In this document: positions 1 to 33,700 of the stretch, piece by piece
How positions within the stretch are numbered: position 1 is the first letter of the stretch
Layout: every line of letters starts with the position of its first letter
Assembly (NCBI GenBank): GCA_963070105.1
Contig: OY718806.1
Location: forward strand, 9,071,365 to 9,135,364
Reading direction: 5' to 3'
DNA length: 64,000 nucleotides
DNA from: Litomosoides sigmodontis
Lineage: Eukaryota; Nematoda; Chromadorea; Rhabditida; Onchocercidae
Notes under the pieces: model-generated
Database searches by the model: none
What the model was told of the DNA's origin: nothing
Seen by the model: the letters and a program-made list of their open reading frames with translations, nothing else
Program-made: the position numbers and the translations under genes

Positions 1-442
1 TTGTCATCCATTCATCTTACATATCTCTTAAATTATCATTTTCTTTTCTCTTTTTCTTTTTTATTTTCCTAATATTAAAAATAGAAAAATTAAAATTTAA
101 AAAATAATAGAAATGTTCGAAAACTTTTCCCCTTCTCCCTCCCTACTCTTCGTTTCCTCAAATATTACAAAGTAATGCTTGGAATGCGATAGAAAAAAAG
201 AAGAAAACGAACCATCAATGCGAGAATAAAATCAATTTCACATCCCCCATCCTGTTTTCATTTCAATCCTCAGCTAATATGAGATTGAGATGAAGCTTGT
301 ATGTATATTTATGTGTGTGTGTGTGATGTATATTTTATTTATTTATTTACGGTCACTTTATTGAGTACTTCATTTCCACTTTGAAAAATGTTTTAAAACT
401 TTGCCCATTTATTTCTTCTAATTCAATTTTCTCTTGTCGCTC

Positions 443-725
443 TTCATTCCTTCCTTCTTTCTTTCGTTCTTTCTTTCTTTCGTTCTCTTTCTTTCTTTCG
501 TTCTTTCTTTCTTTCTTTTGTTCTTTCTTTCTTTCTTTCGTTCTTTCTTTCTTTCTTTCGTTCTTTCTTTCTTTCTTTCGTTCTTTAATTCTTTCTTTCG
601 TTCTTTATTTCTTTCTTTCGTTCTTTATTTCTTTCTTTCGTTCTTTATTTCTTTCTTTCGTCCTTTATTTATTTCTTTCGTTCGTTCTTTCTTTCTTTTT
701 TCTTTCTTTCTTTCTTTCGTTCTTT
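443..725. repeat. TTTC-rich minisatellite with 20-bp period
   Basis: A pyrimidine tract of CTTT units is punctuated by CG or CA. Between about 580 and 680 it forms a regular 20-bp unit (TTCTTTATTTCTTTCTTTCG). The Phe/Ser-rich open frames across it are products of the repeat. Confidence 0.9.
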
Positions 726-1615
726 CTCTCCCTTTCTCTAAAATCGAAAAAGAAAGCGTAAATAAATACTATACGAAAGTAATTGCAGTGCTGCAATTAA
801 TCCTGTCATTTTCGCAAAAAAAAATAGTGAACTCTTTAGGGGTTTAGACGTTCGACAAATTAAATTTAATTTGAGAAATATTTCATATCATATAGATGTT
901 ATCTTCTATCCTTAATTTGATATCATTAAATTATGATTGTTACAAGAGAAAGCAAAAGGAGAAGTGCGAAGAGTGGGTGAAGTTTCTGATTAACATGTAA
1001 ATAATATATTTTTATTCGATTAGCAATATTTTTTAATCCTATAATTGACTGAAAGTTTGAAATGAAGAGGAGGAGGCTGCATCTTTCCGTTAATTAAATT
1101 TCTGTCAATTATCAATTATGCTAACTTTTTTATTTATTCTGGAATTGCAATTGAATAAATTAGTAATAGTATAATTGCAGTGCCAAATTATTTTTTATTA
1201 TACAAATAAATATTAGCAGCATTTTCCATTTCCCTCACTAACTTTCTTTTATTAGCAAACAGCATATTTGAAGTAACAATTATCCTCCAATTAAACTGAA
1301 TAGGAACATAAAAATAAAAAAGAAAATTGTTGATTTTTTTGATTTTTGCATGAAAAATCGTTTTTTCCATTTTTTTTTGTTTTCCTAAGTTTCTTTCTTT
1401 TTAATTTTAATTTTCAATAAATTTAACTTCAAATTTATCCTTTTTTTCTCATTCTTCAACTCCTTCATCATTCTTTTCTTTCCTTTCTTGCTAATTGTAT
1501 CCAAAGAGTTTTCACCTGCAAGTTGTTTGTGCAGTGTGTTGATTGATTTAATTTTCTTTGCGCTTTCATTTTTAATGACAAGCAAAACGTTGAGCATATT
1601 GTTTACGGAAGTATA

Positions 1616-1675
1616 AATTATACGGACGTGTAGCTCTGTACGTATACACGTACAGAGCTACACGTCCGTATAATT
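1616..1675. repeat. 60-bp perfect palindrome (28-bp arms, 4-nt spacer)
   Basis: The left arm starts AATTATACGGACGTGTAGCT and the right arm is its exact reverse complement, ending AGCTACACGTCCGTATAATT. The spacer is ATAC. The symmetry stops at both ends. Confidence 0.95.
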
Positions 1676-2468
1676 GTGTATGTGTTGCAGGTAATTTTTG
1701 AATGAATGAATGAATGAATACTGTAGGAAATTTAGCGGCAGAAAAAAAATTTTTTTTTTTCAATCATAATAGCTAAGTGAAGCAATCACACGCTCTCCTG
1801 TACTTTCTTCTTTGTTTTCGCTATTTCTCTTCTCTTTTATATTGCAATGGGAGCAACTTGAATTCTCATTAAAAAAATTGTTAATTTATTTTCAAAATTT
1901 TACTAATAGTCACTGATATACACGTATGTGTATATATGTATATATGTGCACTTTTTTCCGTAACGACAGAAATAGTGCAGTAGTGGGGGAGAATGAGAAT
2001 AAACTATGAAGGTAGAAATAGTGAGAGTGATAGAGAGGGAGAGAGAAAACGAGGAAGAGGAGAAAAAAGCTGAAACGCATGGAGAGAGAAGTGGTAAAAG
2101 CAAAGTATGAAATTAAAATTCACGCTTTTTTTTTCCTCTTTCTAAGTTATAAAGTATTGCTAATCATTGGTGGTTTTACTTTAAACATTTTAATCAAAAA
2201 AAAGACGGCGACGATCTTTAGATTTCAAACACTTTCGCAGTTTCACAACTGTTGTTCCTACTTTTTTTCCCCTCCTCTTCTTCACTTTCTTTCCTCTCTC
2301 CTCTCCTCTTCTCTTTCTCTTTATTTCTCTCTACATTTCTTGCTTTTAGTTAAGGGTGGTCTAATTGACATTTATCTGATTTCGTACATTTTACTTCGTT
2401 TGAGTTGTACTGATGCAGTAATTATAATTATTATTATTGTTACACTTGCTAATAATCATTCATATAAT

Positions 2469-3236
<768 letters not shown>

Positions 3237-4300
3237 TCTAATTTTTATTTAGTGCTATTGATTGAATTAAAGTATATTCTTATGAATTTCGATTTTTGTT
3301 GCATATGGAAAAAAATGTACTTATTTGTTTATTTTTTACATTCCGAAAAACTCGAGCATTCATTTCTATGGTTGGATTGTTTTCTTTTTTTTCTGTTCAA
3401 GTCAACGATTACATTTGTTTATTTAAAGTTGCATTAATGCGAGCTGACTGAACAAAAAAGTGAATCATTAATAGAAGTTCATTGTGATAATTTTTATCGC
3501 ATTATCAATTTCTTTTCTTCCCTCCCATCACAAATATTTGTAATTTCGAATTTCGATTTGTCCGTCTCACCCTTTTCATTTTTGTTTTTGTTTTTGTTCT
3601 TTTCTTTTGGTAATCATGACATCTCGTTTGCAACCAGAGATTATGCATAAATTTTCCATTTTATTTGATTAATTATTAATCTTTGGGATGTGATTAACAA
3701 GCATTCCGTTTAAATTATCGTATTAACAACTTAAGCTTCATACTTTAGAAAGTTAGGTTCACTTTTGAATTGAGCACTTCTTTCATTTTCTTTTTTTTTC
3801 ATAAAATTCCTTTGTTCGAATTACTAACATGTTTTCGTTGTAGGATGTAAATTGTGAAAAATTATGAAATTCCTTTCCAGTTAATTAGACAATTAATTAA
3901 TCAATAAGTATGAGTGAAATAGCAATGAAATAAAAATAGATTTCCCATCATCTCATGTCCATAGGAAATTTTTGTTCCAACAGTTTTTTTTCCTTCTCTC
4001 TATATTTCAGGGAAGAAAGAGTTGTATAACTCACATGTGCTCAGTTGCAAACAAATGCATTATGTATCAAAAGTATTAGTTTTAAAATGTACTTAAAAAT
4101 TTCCTTAACTTCGTATTCATTTTCTTTTTTCGCTAACGCTTGCACATACAGGAGAAAATAACAGGTAACTGGCGTTAATTGTTATTTTCATGAAAATGTG
4201 CAAATTACACTTTTCTCAAATGAATGTTTTCCTTCCTCTTATCGCTTTCCATTTTCTTATCATCGATCATCATAATTGTCCTTCTTTTTTCTATCAATCA
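3237..4300. other. No gene recognised
   Basis: AT-rich sequence with short T and A runs. No conserved reading frame with splice signals was seen on either strand. Confidence 0.5.
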
Positions 4301-4498
4301 AAAGATTACCATTGTGTGATATAACAAAAAAAAAGGGAGAAAGTCATTATTTGTCAAATATGTGAAAGAAAGTATGAAAATGAAAAATGTACTTTTGAAA
4401 AAGATTACCATTGTGTGATATAACAAAAAAAAAGGGAGAAAGTCATTATTTGTCAAATATGTGAAAGAAAGTATGAAAATGAAAAATGTACTTTTGAG
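4301..4498. repeat. 99-bp exact tandem duplication
   Basis: The segment beginning AAAGATTACCATTGTGTGAT at 4301 is repeated at 4400 with no difference seen by eye, down to TACTTTTGA. This gives a 33-residue repeat in the minus-strand frame 4298-4684, which is not considered a gene. Confidence 0.92.
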
Positions 4499-5451
4499 GA
4501 ATAACTTTTTCTTTTTTCCCTTTTCCTTAATGTACATTATATGTGTATATATATGATTATAACAGGAAAAAAGGAAAAAGGTAAAAGCTCTTTGTCGAAT
4601 ATTTGAAAGGTATATTAATAGATGAATTATAGTATTTGATTTGAAACTGATATCAGTGAATGAACAATTTAAACTAAAATACATTTACAAAAATATGTAA
4701 TATCATATTAGTGATAAGTGTTTTATAGTGATGCAAATAATACATTTATTATGATCGTGAATTACTATTGTAATTAATGCTTAACTTTATTGTTTAACTA
4801 TTAACCATAAAGTGATAATAATGAATAAATAGTTGAGAGAGGTAGAAAGGAATTGTGAAAATTTGAATAGTGCAGGAAAATAGGAAAGGAATGATTTCAT
4901 TTTATATAAAATAAAAGGTTGTAACATTAACTTTCATAGAACTCGAAAGTTTTATTTCACTGTACTTTTTATCATTTTACTGCAAATGTCAATCGCATTC
5001 ACTCACTATCACTCACAATATTTATAATTATCATCGGTAAATAATGTATATCATTATCATTTGTCATTAATGATGAAGATAGCTGGTACAGAAGATGAGC
5101 TTTTCCTAACAAATACTACACCCATCATTTTTTTTTATTACTAAAAACAAGGTGTGAAGCAAAAAAAAAAGCACTCAAAATCAAAAAATTTTTTTTACCA
5201 TAAAATAAAATAAAACTAAATAACATAAAATATTTCTTCTCTCCTCTCTCCGTCTATCTCTCTGTCTCTCTCAGTGCTTTCTAATTCTTCTGCAGCATTG
5301 GATGATCAGTTGCACACATAAATTGAGGTAGAACACAATATATCCATATATCAGTGATAAGCAAGCGTATAACAAGGAAATTTCGTGAGAGAATTTACAA
5401 ATTCCTACTTTCATTTGAATTACTGAAATTACTCAAATGATATAGGAGGTT

Positions 5452-5484
5452 GGGAGGGGGGGGGGTCGGGAGGGGAGGGAGGGA
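5452..5484 (+). other. G-run cluster (potential G-quadruplex)
   Basis: Six G-runs of three or more, including a run of ten, are separated by one to three bases, followed by GGAGAGGAGG. It is conspicuous in a strongly AT-rich setting. Confidence 0.7.
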
Positions 5485-5702
5485 GAGGAGGAAGAGAAGA
5501 AAGAGGGTAGTAAAAAAAAAAAGGCAACGAAAAAACGCAAATCGCACATTCATGCACAATTTCACTTCATCCTCTCAACATCATATCCATTCCATCCATT
5601 CTTATTCAAACGAAACTTATCAGTTAACAGTTCGTGCAAAAATTACATCTTTGACAGACAAGTCTACAACGTACTGCTTTTTTTTTGTTACATTTCTACA
5701 TA

Positions 5703-5855
5703 TATGTGTGTTTGCGTGTGTGTATGTGTATGTGCGTGTGTGTATGTGTGTGTGTGTGTATGTGTGTGTGTGTATGTGTGTGTGTGTATGTGTGTGTGTG
5801 TATGTGTGTGTGTGTATGTGTGTGTGTGTGTGTATGTGTGTGTGTGTGTGTGCTT
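5703..5855. repeat. TG/TGTA microsatellite
   Basis: Alternating GT with TATG interruptions every 8-16 bases. The Cys/Val and His/Thr frames over it are repeat products. A smaller TG-rich tract lies at 6058-6094. Confidence 0.95.
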
Positions 5856-6175
5856 TTGTTGTGATTGCGATGAAATAGATGGATAGATAGATTGTGTGTA
5901 TGTATGGGAACTGAAACTCCTCACAGCTGGAGTCAGTCGGCGTTGCAGTCTGCACTACACTGATACCATCATTATACTCTTCTCGCACTATTTTACATGT
6001 ATTTATTTATTTACTTTTTTTTTTTTGTTCCATCATACTTGCTGTGTAGAATGCCGCGTGTGAGTGCGTGTGTGCGTGTGCGTGTGTATGTGCGTCTTTT
6101 TACTTTTCTTCTCTTGTGTATCATTTCTTAGCTATTTTTTTTTGCACACTCGAAGACTACCATCCATTCTTCCAA

Positions 6176-6330
6176 AAATTTTTTTTGTTGATCTGATCGT
6201 TGATCTGAAATGCTTGCATCGTTTTAGCATCAGCTATCCAATGCTTGCATCATATCCATCCATCCATCCATTCAAATTTTTTTTATTGATCTGATCGTTG
6301 ATCTGAAATGCTTGCATTGTTTTAGCATCA
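6176..6330. repeat. Direct repeat, two ~57-bp copies 98 bp apart
   Basis: Copies at about 6176-6232 and 6274-6330 share TTGATCTGATCGTTGATCTG and continue to TTTTAGCATCA. They differ at a few positions. A CCAT run and a partial ATGCTTGCATCAT echo lie between them. Confidence 0.85.
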
Positions 6331-8470
6331 ATCTTTCTTCATCCTTTACTTCTTCCTTTTTCTCTTTCCTTAACTTACATTTTTCTCCTCTTTCATTCTT
6401 CCATCTCTCACTTGAACATCCGTGATGTTTTCACAGTTTAGTATGATAACGTTGTGCAACTTCCTCATTTCCATTCTATTACTCTCTGCTCCTCCTCCTC
6501 CTCATCCTCGTCCTCGTCCTCCTTTTTCTCCTTCTCGCCCTTCTCCACCTCTGTCATTTTTTCTGCCATCTTCCTCTTCTCTGTACATTCAATTTCCATT
6601 CTCTTCATTATCCACTCCCTTCTTCACATCAGGTTCGTTGATCGTCTATCCGGAAAAAGCTAATTCAATTTGACGTGAATTTATAGCTTTCGCTACTGTT
6701 TTGTCATTTTTTTTCCATTTTTCCACTCTGTTTTTTTCTCTTCCGTGGAGTTGAAATAGTACAGTAGAGAGAGGGAGAAAGAGAGAGCGAGAGGGAAAAG
6801 GAGAGGTAGAGTGTTAAAGGTAAAAATAGAATTTGATTGAGTGCAAATTGTCGATTTGAAGTGCGAGAAATGATTTGCTACACAATTTTATTGGATAGAA
6901 AAGGATGAGAGGGGAATCTATCACAAGTGTAATCCATGAAAAATAGCGCCATACGCATGCATCTCTCTGGCATAGTTTACGCTTAGCTGTAAGTGATTGG
7001 AAACTGTTGACCATTAAAATTTTAATTTATTTTCACGAGCGGAAACTTTTGAATTGCCGCTCTTCATTTGGTAGCAAACCAATAAACTTTCAAGCAATTT
7101 AGCTAGCCGGCGGCCTGTACGCAACATATAACAAATGGATTTATCGATGGAAGGAAGTGTGTTGCAATGGGCATAAATGACTGATGAGGAGGAATCGGGA
7201 TGAGGAAGGAAGAGAGAGAGGATGATGGAAGATGACGACGACTGACTGGTTTCTTGGCTTAAGCTTTGCAAGAGTGCTGGTGGTTGTTGCTCTGTGAGGG
7301 AATGTTAATTGTGTTGGTTGAAATTTTTACAGTAAATAAATTGTAAGGAATCGCATAGATTCCTTTCCTTCTACTTTTTTCCTTCGCTTTTTCTTTTTTT
7401 GCTGCTGGAACTATTGAATCAATCCTTCATTCATCGCGTCTCCTCAGTGTTTTTTCTTTTAGTAAATGACAGTATTCTAATTGTACGATTTATATACTTC
7501 ATCTTTGGTTGTTACACTCGTGCAGAACGCTGTGTAGAATTTTTAGTGTAAAAAGTTGGAATTACTGGATTGTTGCAAGATTTATGTAATCAGTGCAGAT
7601 TTTAACTAAGCAATTCATGCAATTTACCATTTAATTAGGTTTTTTTTTGCTTTACCTTTAAAATACATGATTATTATGTAATTTTGCAATGTTTTTTGAT
7701 GTTAGTGATTGAATGGAGCCAGTGTATGTATGTTGAGATCTTGCGAAAGTGTAAATGATGAAAGCAATCGAAAAAAATATTAGATTAGGAGTTTTTTTTT
7801 TTTGATTCATTCATCAAAAATTAACACTTTATAGTATTCCTACCCAGTGGTATCATTTCATGTAATAATGTATCGTGCAGTTCATCGCCATTACCTCATT
7901 CATTAGTCTTATATGATTTCTGAACAGGTGTAATATTTTCAGAGCTGGACGACATAATCGAAATTCAATCGAAATTGGCACAGGGAAGTTGGTACAGGTG
8001 TGCGGGGAGTCTTCCATCTTAGTAGAAGGTAAAAGATTATTAAACTAAGCTCTATCGGTGTGATAATTTGCTTTAGGATGCTGTTTATTTGAAAAAAAAA
8101 GTTTTGTGTCAATAAATGGGTAGAGCATTTGAGAAGGAGTTAGTCATACGCATATTCACAGCGACGACTAAAGTATTTAATCAAAGGAGTCGTTTGAGGA
8201 AATGGAATACGTATTAAACTAATTTTTTTTCGTTGATAAGACTGTAGATTCTTTTGATTCTTCATACATAGATTTTGGTCTGTGTCAGTTTTAGCTTTGA
8301 AAACAGCAAAAATTTTTTAGAATTAAAATCATATCTGTACGTTTTTTGTTCGTTGTTTAGCATGCATAAAGTATGATTAAAGGAAGAGGAGAAGACGAAA
8401 AAAAGGGGAGAGAATAAGTTCTACACCAAATAACTGAGTGGATGGATGTTTGAAGGTTTTTGTGGATTTG
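6331..8470. other. Upstream flank of the PMCA gene, no exon recognised
   Basis: Low-complexity pyrimidine tracts (6340-6660), a GA-rich patch (6763-6806) and AT-rich sequence. Any promoter or non-coding first exon of the pump would lie here, but none can be assigned. Confidence 0.4.
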
Positions 8471-8521
8471 CTATTTCAGAAATCTCAATGCTAACTGTCT
8501 TTGTTAAAGGGAGGTGTAGCC
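8471..8521 (+). promoter_or_regulatory. PMCA leader: candidate splice/trans-splice acceptor and overlapping upstream ORF
   Basis: CTATTTCAG at 8471-8479 lies 42 nt before the PMCA start codon and matches nematode 3' splice sites. It could accept a spliced leader or a non-coding first exon. An ATG at 8488 opens a 41-codon frame that overlaps the PMCA start out of frame and ends at 8610. If the leader begins at 8480, this upstream ORF would be the first AUG in the mRNA. Confidence 0.4.
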
Positions 8522-28076
<19,555 letters not shown>

Positions 28077-30720
28077 GGTGTAAATTTTCATACCAATATG
28101 ATATGAACGAAGTGTGAAAACTGAGATTGACCTGATTCTTTCAATTTTAGAAACTCAGTAATTGCCTTTTCCCCTTTCATTATAAATAAATGTATGTTAA
28201 ATAACTATATGTCAAAGAAGGTAGGCTTTGTGTCCGACCCTTTTACTTCTTTATTTCCTCATCACAACATTGTATTTGTTTTAGTACACGTATCAACTTC
28301 ATATGTTTATGCATGTTTGCGTCTGTATGTGTGTTTGAGTACGTACGTGTATCTTTATTATATGTGTGTGCGTGTGTGTATGCGTGTGTGTGTATGTGTG
28401 TGTATTGCCCGCAAGCTTATTTGCCTTAATTCCGGTTGTAATTTGTATTTTTTGCTTCATCGTGCAATTATCTCATCTTAATTCTGCTCCTTTTTATGGA
28501 GATTTTAAGCTAAAACTGATGAGAGATGATGATATCTAAATATTTTGCTTCAAATTTTTATAGAAACAACAAGAATAGAGAGAATAGAATAATTTAATCT
28601 CACAAGAGGTTTTAATCAGTTTCCCCCTGATGATTCACTTCGAATTTATGATGACTTTTGACGGTTCACCTTATACTGACCTGAGTTTCTCCACCAAATA
28701 TATCATATTAAAATTTTGATAAAGCGTTCTCATCCAGCTTAACGAATAGTGTAAATTTATGCAGATCACTTCTGGATAACTGCACCTTACTAAGATGTAT
28801 TCACGATGAATATAATATTACTGAACAGTTTTAGGCAGATTTCAAAATTGTGATTGCGGAGTTTGCGTGCTTACAAGATGATAAGCTTTCTGGGTTGTTA
28901 TGATTTTTTAGGATTTTGCTGGACAATTCTAAACTTGCTTGCTTCTTCGGTGTCGTTAACTTTTGTCTTGTGTTTACTGTGTTAGGATGCGATGATAAGA
29001 AGATTCCATCCATCCATCCAACAGTTCAGTCTACAGAATTTTATTCTTTCAATCCCGAAATTTTAGAATTTTGATTTGTCATTTTCATTTGTACAACATC
29101 TTAATGTTATCATTACTACTGCGCTTTAATGAACATTCTATATTCGTCCCTTTCATACATCCTTTTTTTTATCCTTCGAATGAGCATTTATGCCCATCAT
29201 AACGTTATCCGTATAAGAGTTTGAATTCATGCTTCTTGAATGGTTAGCTTTTGAAGTTATCAGTTCTAGCAATTAGTAGTAAAATGTGATCCATTTTTTT
29301 TTATTCATGATTGTAATGTTTGACAAACCAATACTTGCTACACCGCTGATCTTCTTTAATTTAAAAATGTTTTTCATTTTGAATTCTTGTAAAATTTAGA
29401 TAATAAATGATCTGTCTTGGAGTTTGGCTTTTTTTTTTCTTTTCCATGATTAAATGAAACGTTGGACTAGTTCTATTGTTGTTCTGTCAGTTCCAATAAC
29501 ATTTATTTTTAAAAAATACGGAAAAAGAAAATTTCACTAAAAATTTTGCACCGTATCTGTTAATTAGGATCGATGATATTTAATCATGTAATTTAGAAAA
29601 AGAGAAAAGGAGGGACATGGAATGGCATTGTAATTTTAGTTATCGTTTCCAAAAAATCACAGATGAATTTGCAGTGGCTTTTACAAATCAAGATTTGATT
29701 TTATAATAAAATAAAATTTTCATTTAATTTTTTGCACTCATTTTTTTATACTTCATTTCTGTTTTAACCCTTTTTTCGCTCATTTTTTGCAAACACGAAA
29801 CACTGAAGTCAAAAATTGAAACCTGCATGTAAAAATCCAATCTCAAATTTGGCATTAAGAAAATTTTTTAAATATACATACATATATATATATATATATA
29901 TATTTGCATATATATATAATTTGCACTTCTTAGAATTCAGCCATACTAATAAAATTAGTGAAGGTATATCAATAGATCGAGGACGAAATAGCTTCGTTAC
30001 TAGTTACTTTGAATTTACACAACAGGAAGAAGGTTTCTGGGATACTACAGTAGTATCCCAGAAACCAAACCGTAAATACAATGAAATGTAGCAGTTTCGA
30101 GGGTTTACGCTACGTTACTCTCCAACAAGCAATCAGTCCTGTTGAAGCAACAACAAACAATTCCCGTAAATAGTTGTCCTGTTGATAAAATTTTGAGTTT
30201 CGCTAAAACAAAAGAATAGTGATGTGACTAGAAAGTACATCGTATTTTCTGGCCCTGCAAGATAACAGCCGTCTAATTTTCAACTTCACACACATTTATA
30301 TGAAATTACAATTAAATTATATGTTAATCACAAGTGGAAGTAACAATTGTCTTCTAATGCACTAAATATTCTACATCATTGTTTACTCGAACGCTGTTCT
30401 TCCGCCTCACTACAGTTCTCTTTTACGTTATTAGCACTCATTCCTGAAATTCATGAAAATATTTCAAGAAACATTTCTGTAAGATTTCACCTCTACTCTA
30501 CGGTAGTTAACGGAATCCTATCGACTAGTTCGCTGAACCTTTATTGAAGTGTTTTCGCACCAATCCTTTTTTTTTTATGTTTTTAATGCCAGTGTTCAAA
30601 ACTGTCTTACTAGATATCAAATTATCTTTTTTGAATTTAACCACTCTTTAGACTACCGACGACCATGCTTATTATAAATAGACCAGGCAAAAAGCAACAA
30701 AGTTCATTAATTACAAGCAC
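28077..30720. other. Intergenic region between the convergent PMCA and SMYD genes
   Basis: Contains AATAAA at 28185-28190 (+) for the pump and TTTATT at 30540-30545, the complement of AATAAA, about 175 nt past the SMYD stop. GT-rich and TA-rich patches lie at 28330-28405 and 29879-29920, and a palindrome at 30032. No gene recognised. Confidence 0.5.
30032..30066. repeat. 35-bp perfect palindrome (17-bp arms, 1-nt spacer)
   Basis: GGTTTCTGGGATACTAC, a single A, then GTAGTATCCCAGAAACC. Confidence 0.95.
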
Positions 30721-33700
30721 TCAACCTGAAAGTGTGTTACTATCAAGTTTTTCACCGAAGATCAATTTCTTCGCTTCCTGAACTTCATGCATTGCATTCT
30801 TAAGTATGGCATCCGCTTCAATTGTCATTATATGCTTCGGCCCCAATGTAAATCTTAAGATTTCAAGCGCATTTTTACAATAAAGCAAAGCTCGATGTGG
30901 CTGTTTGCACCTGAAATTCTCTTTCAAATTCTCATCTGCTTTCTTTAAAGAAAGTACGGAAAAATTACGCAAAAAAATGGCTCACTTCAGATAGAAAGTA
31001 GCTATACTGCGATAATGGATACCGATAGCAGGATGATTGCATGGGAAACAAAAGCGAACGCATTCTTCTGCTTCCAAATGTAAATCCAGCAGCTGTTGAT
31101 AGTTTGATGCATCGATCAGTGGAATTAACAGCTAAAACTCGTTAACTGGCATTTTTTTTTAAATAAAAACTTCACAAGAGAGAAGAAATGAAAGAACGAA
31201 GTTGAAAAGATGAGTAAACTAGACGTGCTATAGCTTTTAATTGTCAAATTCATCAGTCCATTATCCTAGTTTCTTGAAATGCTTGATAGAGCCATATAAA
31301 ACAAGTTTTTCTGAAGAAGGAGGTTATAATCTCATTAACTTCTACGTTGTTAACGTACCTGGATGATTTTGCATAGAAATACATTTACTTTCGATAATAA
31401 CTCGCTGAAACGTTTCTTTAGGTCAGTCAGAAATCTAATGCTTTGCTCACGTGACATCTAAAAGCAAGGAGTAACATTTTATTACTCACCACAAAAAAAA
31501 TATTTCACTGATATGAACGCAAAACAGATATTTGCTTATGTATATTGACCAGGAATACATTAATCAAATAAGTTAATTGCAATCCTGATTTGCCTGCCTA
31601 ATTTGTATGAAGAGGTACTGCGTCATTTCTATCGGTGATCCTGCTAATAATGTTTTCATCTGCTAACACAAAATTTTGCTGGATATTGCGGTAACATTTA
31701 ACTCGAAATCTTACATATTACTACGACCACCTGACAATGAGCTACATACAACAAATGTGTTAGCATAAGAACATAAAACTCAGTTTCTGCAAAATTTTAG
31801 AAGATAACAATATCCACTCAAATTTTAACGTCAATTCTCATAAAATTAGCTGCCATAAAATTGTCATAATTATCGAATAGATATCATTTCTCCAAAAAAT
31901 AAGAAACAAAAATCAACCTGCTCAACTTCATGATTTTCAAGCATTTTATCGATAAAACGCATAGCTGTTATTGCTTTTACCACATACTCCGGAGATACTT
32001 TATTGTGACACTTAGGACAGGTTATTATTTGAGTATTCCGATCTTTGTAAGGCAAATCACCGAATATGCATAAATATTCCTGCTTTTCCTGCAACTGGCA
32101 TCCAGCTACAATATGTATTATGATGTATATCCAAGCTGAATCCACAGTTCAGAACAATTTAGAGGATGGACGTGACTTTAGTGCAAAATGCAACTACATT
32201 GCATCGGCGCAAAAATATTGTCTAAAAATTAACTTTTCTTTTAAATGGCATACATCCAAAAGAAGTCATTTAAAACTACAAAATCATTATGCTCACTAGT
32301 TGATTATAAATGAAAAATAAGTGAAATGAGAATCCGAATTAAAAACTGACTTACCGAACAATTTGGGCATAAAATGGACGACAGAAGAGAGTCATCCGGA
32401 TCATCACAACGCGCGCAGTGACATTCAAAGTACCATGTATCTCTTAATAGTTTACGTCTTTGTTGCGTCGTACTGCAACAGTAATTAAACAATCAAATTA
32501 CAACGCAAAAAACCTCCAGAGACACTAAAATTTTAAAAGAAAGAAAAAAAACTCCAAAAAAAACCTCCAGTCTCCGTAACAAATAACAGTACCCATAGAG
32601 CAACATATTAAAATCAACTTATCGAATTCGGAGCAAAAATATTTACTTGATTAAATCAATGTAGGAGTAATAAGTTGAATTCAGATTTCGTAAGTCGACG
32701 CTAGCGGTAAGTCCTCTTAGTGTTGCAATAAAACCATTACAAGTATATATTGCATTTGGACGACAACTATGATCATAAGCACATAGGTCCAAATATAAAC
32801 CTTTTCCGATTTCCTAAAAATTTTATTGGATTTAACAATCAGTTTTTGAATTTAAAGTCGCAATTTTTATCATAGTTTCAATTCTCATAAAAATTTGCAC
32901 AACAAGGACAAACCACAAAAATCCATGAAGGGTGTTTCTGCTATGAATTGAAATGCAAAGTAAAATACTTCCGAAAGCTCTGAGAAAATATAGAAACATT
33001 ATAATAAACTGATCACTAGACTGCAATGCAAGTTGGTGCAGTTCGTCTCCTACAGTTATTGAGATGAAATGAACGGTCTTGCAGCTGAGGTCTTGCTACT
33101 TTCCAAAAGTCTATGTACAGCCTTATCTGATCAAAACTTCCATCTTTAGCATCAAACACACGATTGAGCACGGCTAATCCACTCACAGCCGTTCTTGTAC
33201 GTAATAAGTTACCTCAATGTAACCGCAATCACTGATAGCATGACGATTGATATAATTTCGACAGTGCAGCTCGAATACTTCATCTTTACTGACCATTGCT
33301 TTCGAGCCATAGAATGCAAGAAGTGCCGAATAAATCCCTTTAAATGGATCTCATTATTTTGAACAAAGTGTTTTGCACGGTAAGCGTTGCTTCTAGCTCC
33401 CCTTTTTTAATAGTCATTTTCTCCATTTTCACAGCGAATTCTTACCACTGAACTTTTTCATTGCAAGAGGATCCTGCTTAATGAGATCTGTATGGGACCA
33501 AATATCCATAATCGATCGCTTGGATGTACGATCCTTGTAAAAATTACTATCCTCCTTATCTTTTCCCAGTTTAATTGCCTAAATACACTGTCATTTAAGT
33601 TTCATAATGTAGAAGTGCTGGGCGTCGAAAGCGTGGCGAACATTTTAACCCGACATTCAGGTTAATATCCTCTTTTCTTCAAATTCCTCTCATTCTTCAT

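Noticed and set aside
31610..31670. Possible extra SMYD exon on the minus strand (QMKTLLAGSPIEMTQYLF)
   Set aside because: It begins after an AG but has no donor in the required phase. Joining 31918 directly to 31457 keeps the frame.
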